Origin: Stomorhina lunata | Lineage: Eukaryota; Arthropoda; Insecta; Diptera; Rhiniidae | NCBI GenBank assembly: GCA_933228675.1 | Contig: OW121740.1 | Coordinates: 38,919,492-38,983,491 of the forward strand | Reading direction: 5' to 3' | DNA length: 64,000 bases | Part shown: in pieces, positions 10,461 to 21,216 of the stretch | Layout: every line of letters starts with the position of its first letter | How positions within the stretch are numbered: position 1 is the first letter of the stretch | Made by a program: the position numbers and the translations under genes | The notes under the pieces: generated by a model | What the model saw: only the letters and a program-made list of their open reading frames with translations | Database searches by the model: none | Told to the model about the DNA's origin: nothing

Positions 10461-11714
10461 CAAGTTTTCACTGGGTAGTTCATCAATTGATTTTATGCCC
10501 GGTCCGCGTGATTCTAAAGGCTTAAAGTTACTAGGAGACCATACTTTTTTGGAGCCAAATGTTGATTCACACATTAGTATCATTACAGTAGTTTAGTTTT
10601 AAACCTCTAAATTGTCAACACTGTTTGTTACTTAGTCATTTACTCCTATATGGCATCAAATATTTTAAACATCTATGACTTGAAAAGCTATATAGACCTA
10701 AGGACAGACAACAACATTTAAACATACAATTGCTAACATCAGCAACGAACGGGCAAAAAACAACATTAAAACAAAAATGTAACTTATGTTGAACCATATT
10801 TAGGATCAAATTACTTGTGTGACTTAAATTTGAAACACAATCCCGACAGACCCAATGACGCATTTCATCTACAACCAAACGAGAATAGCCAGTCAACAAC
10901 AAACAGTACAACATCAACAGCAGCAGCAACATTGTATGAAACTTAAAATGGATGGACCCAACTATGTCTCAGCAATATGGATGGATGGATGGAAAAAAAT
11001 TTTAAATAAGGAAGAAATAACATACAACAAAACATAAAAACATTTTAAACAACTTGAAAAATGTTATAGGCAGTTTGTCAGTCATTCAGTCAAATAGGGG
11101 GAAGGATAGAAATATGTAACAATGTTTGGCATGCCTGGCTATATTGAAAGGACTGACATACATATATACTTATATTGTATAAATGAATGGAGGGACGGTT
11201 GGATGGATAAACAATCTTGAAACTCTGTATATTTTATTTCTAAAAAACTTGTTCATCATGAGATTTTGCGGTTTAGTGTTTTTGAATGTAATCTCTTGGA
11301 GGCTGAGTTTAAATTCAGAGTCAGCAACATCAGCACTGACATCAACAGCAACAACTGTAGTGTCATTTAGCGACAGCCGCAACAGCAACATGAGCAATTT
11401 GTGATGAATGTTATTTAATACAATTTATTTGTAGAAAAGAAAAACTTAAATCTAAGCAAATAAAATTTAATATGGGAAAAATATCTTAAAAATGCGGCTA
11501 TAGCAACTGTTTTTAATTCAGTATCAATTACCCAGCTTTTCAGCTCTTTATTCAGTCATTAAGATTAAGACGATAAACATTGCTCGATGTCAGTTTCCTT
11601 TAAGAAAAAATCATTCGAAAAATGTTTATATATGTACTTGGTTTATAATTTTTAACTAGATCTATTTATTTCCATTATAAGTAAAAAGTAGTAACATTTA
11701 TATGGTCATTCATT
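10461..11714. other. No supported gene; short coding-like segment at the LINE edge
   Basis: On the minus strand 10583-10461 reads MILMCESTFGSKKVW... with coding-like codon use up to the LINE junction, where the frame runs on out of register. I cannot name it; it could be an exon piece, older transposon sequence or chance. The rest is AT-rich with GGATGGAT (about 10977-10993) and CAG/CAA-rich short tracts (10916-10933, 11318-11390). Confidence 0.45.
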
Positions 11715-12615
11715 TTCGATATAAAATTTTTATAGAAAAATTTTCATACCAAATGTTTTCTATTCAAATTTTGTACCAAAAAGTTTTCTATAAAAATTTT
11801 ATAACGAAAATTTTTCGATAAAATTTTTATAACGAAAATTTTTCGATAAAATTTTTATAACGAAAATTTTTCGATAAAAATTTTATAACGAAAATTTTTT
11901 TATAAAAATTTTATAACGAAAATTTTTTTATAAAAATTTTATAACGAAAATTTTTCTTTAAAAATTTTATAACGAAAATTTTTCTATAAAAATTTTATAA
12001 CGAAAATTTTTCTATAAAAATTTTATGACGAAAATTTTTCTATAAAAATTTTATAACGAAAATTTTTCTCTAAAAATTTTATAACGAAAATTTTTCTATA
12101 AAAATTTTATAACGAAAATTTTTCTATAAAAATTTTATAACGAAAATTTTTCTATAAAAATTTTATAACGAAAATTTTTCTATAAAAATTTTATACCGAA
12201 AACTTTTCTATAAAAATTGAATAGCGAAAATTTTTCTATAAAAATTTTATAACGAAAATTTTTCTATAAAAATTTTATGACAAACATTTTTATATAAAAA
12301 TTTTATAACGAAAATTTTTCTGTAAAAATTTTATAACGAAAATTTTTCTATAAAAATTTTATAACGAAAAGTTTTCTATAAAAACTTTATACCGAAAATT
12401 TTTCTATAAAAATTTAATAGCGAAAATTTTTCTATAAATATTTTATAGCGAAAATTTTTCTGTAAAAATTTTATAGTGAACATTTTGCTATAAAAATTTT
12501 TTACCGAAATGTTTCTATAGAAATTTTATACCGAAAATTTTTCTATAAAAATTTTATACCGAAAATTTTTATAAAGAAATTTTTCTATAAAAATTTTATA
12601 CTGAAGATTTTTCTC
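11715..12615 (-). repeat. 28-bp tandem array, left arm of an inverted array
   Basis: About 31 units with an exact 28-bp period (ATAACG at 12081 and 12109), core CGAAAATTTTTCTATAAAAA followed by TTTTATAA. It is the reverse complement of the monomer to its right (12620-14605) and at 8155-8490. Units near the right end are diverged (ATAGCG, ATACCG, ATACTG). ORFs are absent or chance. Confidence 0.95.
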
Positions 12616-12619
12616 TAAA

Positions 12620-14605
12620 AATTTCCGGTATAAAATTTTTACCGAAAAATTTTCGTTATGAAAGTTTTATAAAAAGTTATCGTCAAAAATTTTTATAGAC
12701 AAATTTTTGCTATAAAATTTTTATAGAAACATTTTTGGTATATAATTTTTATAAAAAAATGTTTTTTCGGTACAAAATTTTGTTAGAAAAATTTTCGATA
12801 TAAATTTCGTTATAAAATTTTTATTGAAAAAATTTAGTAATGGAATTTTTATAGAAAAATTTTCGTTATGGAATTTTTATTGAAACATTTTCGTTATGGA
12901 ATTTTTATAGAAAAATTTTTGTTATGAAATTTTTATAGAAAAAATTTCGTTACAAAATTTTTATAGAAAAATTTTCGTTATAAAATTTGTATAGAAAACT
13001 TTTCGTCATAAAATTTTTATAGAAAAATTTTTGTCATAAAATTTTAATAGAAAAATTTTTGTCATAAAATTTTAATAGAAATTAATAAAAATTTAATAGT
13101 ATAAAATTTTTATAGAAAAATTTTCGGTATAAAATTTTTATAGAAAAATTTTCGGTATAAAATTTTTATAGAAAAATTTTCGGTATAAAATTTTTATAGA
13201 AAAATTTTCGGTATAAAATTTTTATAGAAAAATTTTCGGTAAAAAATTTTTATAGAAAAATTTTCGGTATAAAATTTTTATAGAAAAATTTTCGGTATAA
13301 AATTTTTATAGAAAAATTTTCAGCATAAAATTTTTATAGAAAAATTTTCAATATAAAATTGTTAAAGAAAAATTTTCGTTTTAAAATTTTTATAGAAAAA
13401 TTTTCGTTTTAAAATTTTCGGTATAAAATTTTTGTAGAAAAATTTTCGGTATAAAATTTTTATAGAAAAATTTTCGTTATAAAATTGTTATACAAAAATT
13501 TTCGTTTTAAAATTTTTATAGAAAAATTTTCGTTATGAAAATTTTATAGAAAAATTTTCGGTCTGAAATTTTTATAGAAAAATTTTCGGTATAAATTTTT
13601 TATAGAAAAATTTTCGGTATAAAATTTTTATAGAAAAATTTTTCGGTATAAAATTTTTATAGAAAAATTTTTCGGTATAAAATTTTTATAGAAAAATTTT
13701 TCGGTATAAAATTTTTATAGAAAATTTACCCTATGGAATTTTTATAGAAATATCTTTGATATAAAAAAAAAATTTCAGTATAAAATTTTTATAGAAAAAT
13801 TTTCGTTATAAAATTTTTATAGAAAAATTTTCGTTATAAAATTTTTATCGAAAAATTTTCGTTATAAAATTTTTATCGAAAAATTTTCGTTATAAAATTT
13901 TTATCGAAAAATTTTCGTTATAAAATTTTTATCGAAAAATTTTCGTTATAAAATTTTTATCGAAAAATTTTCGTTATGAAAATTTTATACAAAAATTTTC
14001 GTTATGATATTTTTATAGAAAAATGTTCGTTATGAAATTTTAATAGAAAAATTTTCGTTATGAAATTTTTATAGAAAAATTTTCGTTATGAAATTTTTAT
14101 AGAAAAATTTTATAGAAAAATTTTTGTTATAAAAATTTTATAGAAAAATTTTTGTTATGAAGTTTTTATAGAAAAATTTTCGTTATGATATTTTTATAGA
14201 AAAATTTTCGTTATAAAAATTTTATAGAAAAATGTTCGTTATGAAATTTTTATAGAAAAATTTACGTTATGAAATTTTTATAGAAAAATTTTCGTTATGA
14301 AATTTTTATAGAAAAATTTTCGTTATAAAAATTTTATAGAAAAATTTTTGTTATGAAGTTTTTATAGAAAAATTTTCGTTATGATATTTTTATAGAAAAA
14401 TTTTCGTTATAAAAATTTTATAGAAAAATGTTCGTTATGAAATTTTTATAGAAAAATTTTCGTTATGAAATTTTTATAGAAAAATTTTCGATATAAAATT
14501 TTTATAGAAAAATTTCGTTATACAATTTTTATAGAAAAATTTTTGATATAAAATTTAAATTGAACAATTTTCTATATAAAATTTTTTGAGAAAGATTTTC
14601 GATCG
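12620..14605 (+). repeat. 28-bp tandem array, right arm of an inverted array
   Basis: About 70 units, period 28 bp, core TTTATAGAAAAATTTTCG. Subtypes form blocks: CGGTATAAAA at about 13100-13720, TTTTTATCGAAAAATTTTCG at about 13800-13975 and CGTTATGAAA at about 13970-14480. A higher-order repeat of 7 units is visible: GTTATGAAGT recurs at 14154 and 14350, 196 bp apart, with the same neighbouring variants. The array ends with diverged units at about 14600. Confidence 0.95.
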
Positions 14606-15883
14606 GAATTTAAAATGTTTCCCCTTTAAACAAAAATTCTTTTTATCAACTTTTTACGAATTATTTTCTTTTTATTAAGCATTAACTCCTTAAATTGCTA
14701 CTGCACATTTATCTGTCAGTTTCTGTTTTGCCGGTCTATTGGGCTTGCACAAAGAGGAACGTGAGATTTATAGATTTCTAGAGTTTATTTTCGCTTCTAC
14801 TTCTTCAAAGCAATCACAACTTTAAATTGTTGGCTTCCATAGAAAATCATTGGTTTGAGCAACATCATCATTATCTTCATTGTCAGGCAAAACCAACAAT
14901 TATAGGTATTATAAGAGGTTCCATGACTTGGTTGGATACTCAGCATTAAAGACTCATATACATTTTTAGATAACCGAGTGAATCATTTCATTGGAGAATT
15001 ATTATTAAAGATAAGAAAAAGAACATTATAGTTCCTGGAAGTAGGGGTTGCAAGTTTTGAAGAATAGGGGAAACATGAGATCGAGAAAACTAGAATTAAC
15101 AAAAAAATTTTGTAAATTAATTTAGATTGACTACAGGTAGTTTATACCGAAAGCTTGTTCTTATTCCCATTTAACCCAATGTCTTTCAGTTATTGAGAAC
15201 CCCTACATCTTTTATCTTTTAAAGTCTTCATATCGCAAATGTTAAGTAAGTATGTAAATCAGTCTTAATTCATTCATATGCCTATGATAATAGCATTCAT
15301 TGTCATTATTTCATACATAAATAAGTATTGCATTTGTAATTTGCATTATCATCATCGTCTGCTGATATTCCTTTAAGTAAATAATTTCAGTTTGAATAAC
15401 TTTCATTAAGGCGTGATAATTCTCAATGCATAAATTGTATATCTGATATTTAAATAAATATGTTAACATTATCCATCCATCCATCCATCCATCTATGGAA
15501 TGCATTTGTTTGTGTTAATGCATTTATTTGTCTTCATGCATTAGTAATTGTATGTTATTTTTTTTTTTCTTTTCCCCATATTTACCCTCTTATCTTATTG
15601 TTATGTTTAATGAATGTTTTTGATATCTGAGCATGAATATTAATAAATTCATTGTTGTGCCATGAGGTATACAAATTTATGAATGGATCAATACTACGAA
15701 TATTAACAGAATTCATATGCATGTCAAGGGTTTTTTTCAAAAGAATATTTTACATCCTGTGTATCGGCAAACAGTGGCAGTTCGATTCTTTTGTCTTATT
15801 GTTTTTAGGCCGAAAAATTCTGGGAATCTTTAAGATATACATTTTTTATGATTTACAAATTTTATGCAATTTGCATAGTAATA
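14606..15883. other. No gene seen
   Basis: AT-rich DNA with a (CCAT)n tract at about 15472-15496 and homopolymer runs. No ORF here has a recognisable domain. Confidence 0.65.
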
Positions 15884-17171
15884 ATGGGTGTTTTTTTTAG
15901 AGGTATAGAACTTCGAATTGAAATAAAACACAAGCAAATCGTTTTAATGTCCATCAATTTGGCTTTATTGGAAGGATAATTTTATGCCATTAATGTTTAA
16001 ATATGATTTCGGGCATGTGGCCGCCGCGGCTGGCTCGAATAAAGCCAATTCTACAGGTCCAATTTTCAACTACTTTTTCGAGCATATTGGGCTGTATGTT
16101 GGCAATAACGCCACGAATGTTGGCTTCCAAGTCCCCTAACGTTTCTGGTTTGTTGGCGTAGACGAGCGACTTCACATATCCCCAAAGAAAATAATCCAGT
16201 GGTGTCAAATCGCACGATCTTGGCGGCCAATTAACAGGTCCATTCCGCGAAATTATGCGCTCATCGAATGTTTCCTTCAATAAATCAATTGTGACGTGCG
16301 CTGTGTGTCATGTAGCGCCGTATTGTTGGAACCACAACTCATCCACATTCATGCCATCCAATTGGGGAACAAAATAGTCGGTTATCATGGCTCTATACCG
16401 GTCTCCATTTATGGTAACTGACTCTCCAGCATTATTTCGGAAGAAGTATGGCCCAATGACTCCACCAGCCCATAGAGCACACCAAACAGTCAGTTTTTGT
16501 GGATGTAATGGCGTCTCAAGAGTCTCATGTGGATTCTCTTCACTCCAAATGCGGCAATTTGGCTTGTTGACGTAGCCATTCAACCAAAAATGAGCCTCAT
16601 CACTGAACAAAATTTTGCGATGAAAATCAGCATCGAGATCAATCTCATTTTCGGCCCATACACCAAAATCACGACGCATTGCATGGTCTCGCGGCTTTAA
16701 TTCTTGCACAAGCTGGATCTTGTAAGGTCGCAAGCCAAGATCTTTGCACAAAATCTTCCATAAAGTTGATGGACAAAGCTCCAATTGCTGTGCACGGTGG
16801 CGAATCGATTCATTCGGGTCCTCTTCAACACTTTGCTCTACAGCGGCAATTGTTTCTTCGGCGCGCACTGTTCGACGTCGCTGCGGATGCGTATTATCAC
16901 ATAGAGTAAACGTAGTGCGAAAACGATCCATGGTTAACCGAATTAATTGCTCTGATGTACGATTATGTCGACCATAAAATGGACGGAGCTTACGGTAAAC
17001 TTCGTGAACTGAACCATTATTTTCGAAATAAGCGTTGTTCTTTTGTCAACCTGTTCATGATGAAATGGCAAACCAAACTAAATATTAATCACTTAACAGC
17101 TGACAAAATGGCCGCCAGTTAAAAAAGTGATGCCAACTTAAAGTTCTATACCTCAATAAAAAACACCCGAT
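15884..17171 (-). mobile_element. mariner-like transposon, copy 2
   Basis: A 1.29-kb element with the same ends as copy 1: GGGTGTTTTTTTTAGAGG on the left and its inverted partner ending AAAACACCCGAT on the right. TA is adjacent on both sides. It is nearly identical to copy 1 along its whole length and in the same orientation, 14.3 kb away. Its lesions differ from those of copy 1, so the two decayed independently after insertion. Confidence 0.9.
15990..17058 (-). pseudogene. mariner transposase with stop, shift and lost catalytic Asp (copy 2)
   Basis: Same protein family as copy 1. The start MNRLTKEQR at 17058 is followed by a 17-nt deletion at about 17029-17030 that shifts the frame. The region missing in copy 1 is present here (MDRFRTTFTLCDNTHPQRRR at 16931). 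The first catalytic Asp is kept (FSDEAHFW). The second is changed to Tyr (WFQQYGAT) and four codons later a TGC-type Cys codon is TGA (near 16308). The remaining C-terminal part from 16280 to 15990 is open and keeps PPRSCDLTPLDYF and the MPEIIFKH end. Three independent lesions make it clearly dead. Confidence 0.9.
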
Positions 17172-17367
17172 ATATAAAATGCTTTTTTGAAAACCTAAAA
17201 CTAAAAGCAACTCGATATTTATTAAAATATTATAGAAATACATGTAACATTAAAATGTTGACATATTATTCAATATTTAAAAAAATATTTACTTTTTTCG
17301 GAAGTCTTTCTTAACGAATCTTAACGATTTTATAGCAGATTATGTTATGCTTTTGGAGAAGATGGTC

Positions 17368-17480
17368 TTAACCCTTAAACCAATGACATAAAACTGTAAC
17401 AATGAAAAGTACATAGTTTTTTCATAATAGAAATTTTTTTGATGACCGTCTTTAGGCGGTCTTGGTGGTTAAAGGGTTAA
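17368..17480. mobile_element. 105-bp TTAA-flanked MITE (piggyBac-like)
   Basis: TTAA at 17368-17371 and 17477-17480 flank a 105-bp unit whose ends are inverted: CCCTTAAACCA on the left and, on the opposite strand, CCCTTTAACCACC on the right. A TTAA target site with CCC-starting ends is the hallmark of piggyBac elements. It is too small to code for anything. Confidence 0.7.
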
Positions 17481-17541
17481 GCAGTGTTCTTCGATACCAA
17501 TGTTGTGATTATTTGCCTTTTGTGGAACAGAAATTACATTG

Positions 17542-17662
17542 TATGTGACCCGGTCTATGAAAAGGTGACTTATGACTCAAAAACAAAATTTCGAAAAATT
17601 TGCAAATTTTTCGAACTTTGGTTTTTAGGTCATAAGCCACCTTTCATAGACCGGGTCACATA
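17542..17662. mobile_element. 117-bp hairpin MITE with TA flanks
   Basis: The arms of about 35 bp start TGTGACCCGGTCTATGAAA at 17544 and end with the inverted match at 17660 (CATAGACCGGGTCACA). TA flanks both sides. The loop is AT-rich (TTTCGAAAAATTTGC). It looks like a tiny non-autonomous element of Tc1/mariner target preference. The ORF crossing it (17484-17798) is a by-product. Confidence 0.75.
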
Positions 17663-18137
17663 TTATTTCCAGCATTACAAGAGCATAATACCTTTAAGGC
17701 CTACGTTTTGGGCAAAATATATTACACAAAAAATAAATTATTGTTTAAATGTTCATGCACACGTTTATTTTCATATGGGCAAATCCGTAAAACATTAAAC
17801 TAAGGACAAATTTTTAAAACTGTCAAATTCATGTATTTGTGTTTATGGAAAAATTTACCATATATCGATCCTTAAGAATATATAATGGATACAATTTTTG
17901 ATTGCTCTCTTCGTGAATGGCAGGTCTTTATTTCCACCTATCTCGAATTTTTAGAAATTATTTAAAATAATAGGTTTTTTGAAAGTTCATAATGATCGCA
18001 AAAACATCCATTAAGGTATCAAGTTTCAGTATGGCCTCAAAGTCTGCTTCATTTTATACAATTAGATGTAAATGATTAAATCAAAAGTAATATTGGAGTG
18101 ATATAAATAACTTCAAGTAGAAAAGGGCTCACAGTGT
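17663..18137. other. No gene seen
   Basis: AT-rich sequence without motifs, ORFs of note or repeat structure apart from short A/T runs. Confidence 0.6.
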
Positions 18138-18595
18138 GTAGCGTCCGTCACAGAAATAAAAGTTTTTTTAATTTGACTAGTGCAATTTTTCTTTTTTCTC
18201 CAATTGAACTTGGTTTGTAAAGAGAACTTATAGTATGCCTTACATTAGGCTAAAAATATATAGATGTAAATATAGCATTTTACAGAATATTTATAAGAAA
18301 GTTTGTAGCGTCCGTCACAGTTTATATTTTTTACAAAATTATATTTAATAAATACAAGATTTACAAACACATAGCCGTTTTGTGAAATATTAAATTGTGC
18401 CCAAAAATCACATTTAACCGCCAATATCAAAAGGAAACTTTAAAATATTTTATAAAAGCTGCTTTGTAATCCTCTGATTTTCCTCTATATTTAATGTATT
18501 TACAATTTTTTTATTGCTATGACCGATTTGATGAAAATTACAGAAACACTTGTTGAAAAAAAAAGTCACTTCCATTTATGTAGCGTCCGTCACAG
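18138..18595 (+). repeat. Three exact copies of GTAGCGTCCGTCACAG
   Basis: The 16-mer GTAGCGTCCGTCACAG occurs at 18138, 18305 and 18580, all on the plus strand and all without mismatch. The surrounding DNA is AT-rich and not otherwise repeated. The motif holds a short inverted pair (GCGTCCG/CGT and CTGTGAC-type on the reverse). It could be a conserved piece of a degraded repeat or a protein-binding site. Confidence 0.7.
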
Positions 18596-18639
18596 CACTT
18601 TAAAAGCGAATATCTTTTTCCTTCAAAAGAAGTATGTAA

Positions 18640-19440
18640 ATTAACAAATACCGTTCGATAGAGTTAGGGTCAAATGTGGATCGATTATCTCGAAATTTGG
18701 CAAATTGATTTCAGTTTTTACAAAAATTTTGTATGCACAAAATAAACTTAAAGTTCCCATTATCTTTAGATTTACGTGCGTTTTAGTGATTTTTGTCTCA
18801 TTTAGTGCGTTTTGATAGCAGAGTTTATATGGGAGCTATGGTCAAATGTGGACTGATTTCAAAGAAATTCGAAACAGTGATTACAGTTTACATAAGCAGT
18901 ACCCGTTTTAAATTTCGTGGAAAAATATTGATATTTGTGGCCAATATATCAATTCCGGGAAGTGGGACCTATGGGAGGTGCTATTAATAATGAACCGATT
19001 CTGGCCAATTTTAATAGCCATGGCCCCACTATCAATAAAATGATCTGTACCAAATTTCATCAAATTATATTTAGAATTGCGACCTGTACTTTGATTATAT
19101 GGTTTACATGGGGGTCCAGCCAGCCGTCCAGACGGACGGACGGACTGACATCGCTAAATCGACTCAGAAAGTGACTCTAAGCCTATTGGTATACAAAATA
19201 CATTCTGTACTGTGCGATGCTTTTGGGGTTACCAGACGAGCTGGGTTTTTTTGTGGCCAGATTGCTAGCGGCGCTGGTATGCTGGCGTTTTACCGGGCTG
19301 TGGCTCGCCGGATGGGGTGGTTCTTGCCAACGCACTGGACCGTTTCGCACCCACCTATGCGTTACATACATCAGCACAAACTTGTTATACCCTTTCCACC
19401 TATGGTGGTGAAGGGTATAACTACGCTTAAAATTTAAGTG
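18640..19440 (+). repeat. Dispersed repeat A (GGGAGCTATGGTCAAATGTGG family), copy 1
   Basis: It contains the words typical of this family in order: ATCTTTAGATTTACGTGCG, GGGAGCTATGGTCAAATGTGG, GCGACCTGTACTTTGATTA, GGGGGTCCAGCCAGCCGTCC with GACGGACGG, CATCGCTAAATCGACTCAG and the end word GGTGGTGAAGGGTATAA. Other copies are at 19490-20225 (inverted), 24340-25430, 53035-54655 and 58375-59380. No coding potential is seen. I cannot assign a transposon class. A GC-rich insert sits inside at 19215-19355. Confidence 0.8.
19215..19355. other. GC-rich island inside dispersed repeat A
   Basis: About 140 bp of conspicuously GC-rich sequence (for example GCTAGCGGCGCTGGTATGC and GGCTCGCCGGATGGGGTGG) replaces the usual AT-rich segment between ATTGGTATA and CTATGCGTTACATACATC. 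The other copies of the repeat lack it. Two frames are open through it, and one gives a bacterial-looking composition (SGAGMLAFYRAVARRMGWF). I cannot identify it; foreign DNA, assembly artefact or host gene fragment are all possible. Confidence 0.5.
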
Positions 19441-19489
19441 AAATCTGTCGAAAAATTACATTATTTTTTTTGAATACCAGTAGGCACGG

Positions 19490-20225
19490 TTACTTTTCTT
19501 ATATAAGAAATATTTGTTGGTCGTTGCTGTTTGTGCTGCTGTATGTAACGCACAAAAATATTGGTTTAAGACCCAACTTTAAGTATACCAATTGTCTTTA
19601 AATTACTTCCTGAGTCGATTTGGTCGGTCCGTCCGTCTGGACGGCTGACCCATTTATTTATTTTATTTTATTTATTTATTTGATTTTTTTTTATTTTATT
19701 TATTTACTTTATTTGGCTATTGAAGTTTGTCAAAATCGGTCCATTATTTAGGGTACCTCCCATAGGTCTCACTTACCGGAATTGCCATTTTGGCCGCAAA
19801 TATTAATTTATTTTTATATACTTTAAAACAAATACTGCACTATACCAAATTTTGTTGAAATCAGGCCAGATTTGACCATAGCTTCCATGCAAATTCTTCC
19901 ATAAAACTTACTAAGACATGAGACAATGACACAAATATCACTTAAAACCACTCGTAAATCTGAAGATTATGACACTTTAAACATAATTTTTGTAAAAACT
20001 TTAATCATATTGCTAGATTCAATCGGTCCATATTTGACCAAGGCTCCCATATATGTCAAAACGACGGAAATAGCGTAAATATATAAGTTCCGGGAAAATC
20101 TTTGTATAAAGATAAAATTTAGAAAATATTTGTCTTTATACTTGAAAAGGACATTTGACCTCAGTAGTGAAGGGTATCATATAGTTGGGCTTGACCGACT
20201 ATAGAACTTTCTTACTTGTTTTTAA
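19490..20225 (-). repeat. Dispersed repeat A, copy 2 (inverted, head to head with copy 1)
   Basis: On the minus strand it has GCCGTCCAGACGGACGGAC, AAATCGACTCAGGAAGT, GGTATACTTAAAGTTGGG and TGCGTTACATACAGCAGC, matching the 3' half of copy 1 in inverse order. An (ATTT)n tract is inserted at about 19650-19715. The right end has the typical word GGGCTTGACCGACTATAG at about 20186. Copies 1 and 2 form an imperfect inverted pair. Confidence 0.75.
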
Positions 20226-20389
20226 GAAGTTTCGACATGATGATGAACATTAAAAAAATGTAATGTTATATGAATCACGTTTTTCATATATTTGATTTAC
20301 TTTTGGACTAGTCCTAAAAAAAGGTTCGGGTTAAAAATAATAAATTATTTCGGTTAAATAACCTTTTTGGGGTGTTATGATAGTTTTGA

Positions 20390-20480
20390 GATAACTCTTG
20401 GTTTCTCTTCATTCCAAATGCAATCATTAAGCTTATGAGTAAAAAATGAACTTCGGAGATGAAGATTATAATATTATGTG
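20390..20480 (-). pseudogene. mariner transposase scrap
   Basis: The minus strand from 20480 down aligns with the mariner segment around the first catalytic Asp: ATTTCATCTCCGAAGTTCA-type sequence against FSDEAHF, then GCATTTGGAATGAAGAGAAA against RIWSEENP. It is heavily decayed, with internal deletion and stops. Confidence 0.5.
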
Positions 20481-20689
20481 TGAAAACTGTGATTGATAAT
20501 TTTGGTAAAGTATTGGAAGGGAGTACTACGAATTTGTTTTAAGTAGAACCTATTTGTAATAAACGGAAATAAAAATATTTTAAATATATGTAAAAGTCTT
20601 TATTTTAATTAAATTAAAATGATGCCTCATAAACATGCTATATTCAGTTTTTCAAAACTTATCGACTTCAGTTAACTTTCTGGAGGATG

Positions 20690-20950
20690 GTGCCCACTTA
20701 CGGGTAAAATTCGACATGTTCTGAAATAAATTGTTTGCATTCTTTAACTCTTAATTTACAAGAGCCCAATACTTTTCCACAGTCCAAAGTTTTTGGTAGT
20801 TGTATAAATTTATGAATATGAATCAAGTGAATTTTTCATAGCGCCCAAATCGGGCCAGAAATATTTAGGCACTCTGTGCTGCCTCAGAAAGGGTAAAATC
20901 AGTTTTTGTAGGAACTCCGTTACATAAATTCCTGTGTTTGCCACATCAGA
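20690..20950 (-). pseudogene. Tc1/mariner-type transposase scrap (FWPDL motif)
   Basis: Minus-strand translation gives YVTEFLQKLILPFLRQH and VPKYFWPDLGAM. The pattern LLPF...FWPDLA is familiar from a different Tc1/mariner transposase lineage than the intact copies here, with the Asp of WPDL in the place of the second catalytic acid. Several stops follow. The call is from memory of family motifs. Confidence 0.45.
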
Positions 20951-20984
20951 AATTTTTTTGGGAATTGTCTAGTGAACATTTGTT

Positions 20985-21095
20985 CATTAGCAACAAAAAA
21001 GCTTGGCCCGAAAATAGAACCGATTCCTTTAAAATTTGATGTACTGACCAATAGTTGCATAAAACTTCTCTGTTCTAAATTAAGTTGTCATATAA
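20985..21095 (+). repeat. Fragment related to dispersed repeat A
   Basis: ACCGATTCCTTTAAAATTTG followed by ACTGACCAATAGTTGCATAA closely matches 24555-24625 within another copy. It is cut off at about 21095 where a mariner scrap begins. Confidence 0.6.
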
Positions 21096-21107
21096 AGGGT
21101 GTCCCAA

Positions 21108-21216
21108 CTAGAACGCAATTTTGGGGTGAGGGAAATCCTCGAGTGATTCACGAGAAGCAAACGCATCCTCAACGTGTCACTGAGTGGTGTGGTTTTTGGG
21201 CTGGAGGAATCATTGG
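21108..21216 (+). pseudogene. mariner transposase scrap, plus strand
   Basis: An open 109-bp stretch translates as TQFWGEGNPRVIHEKQ then HPQRVTEWCGFWAGGIIG, which aligns with IWSEENPHETLETPLHPQKLTVWCALWAGGVIG-type sequence of the mariner copies. It differs enough to come from a related older family. It is abruptly bounded by GGGTGTCCCAACT on the left and repeat-A-like CCTATGGTGGTGAAGG on the right. Confidence 0.7.

Noticed and set aside
17484..17798. 104-codon plus-strand ORF
   Set aside because: It runs through a 117-bp hairpin MITE and reads both of its arms; no homology or promoter.
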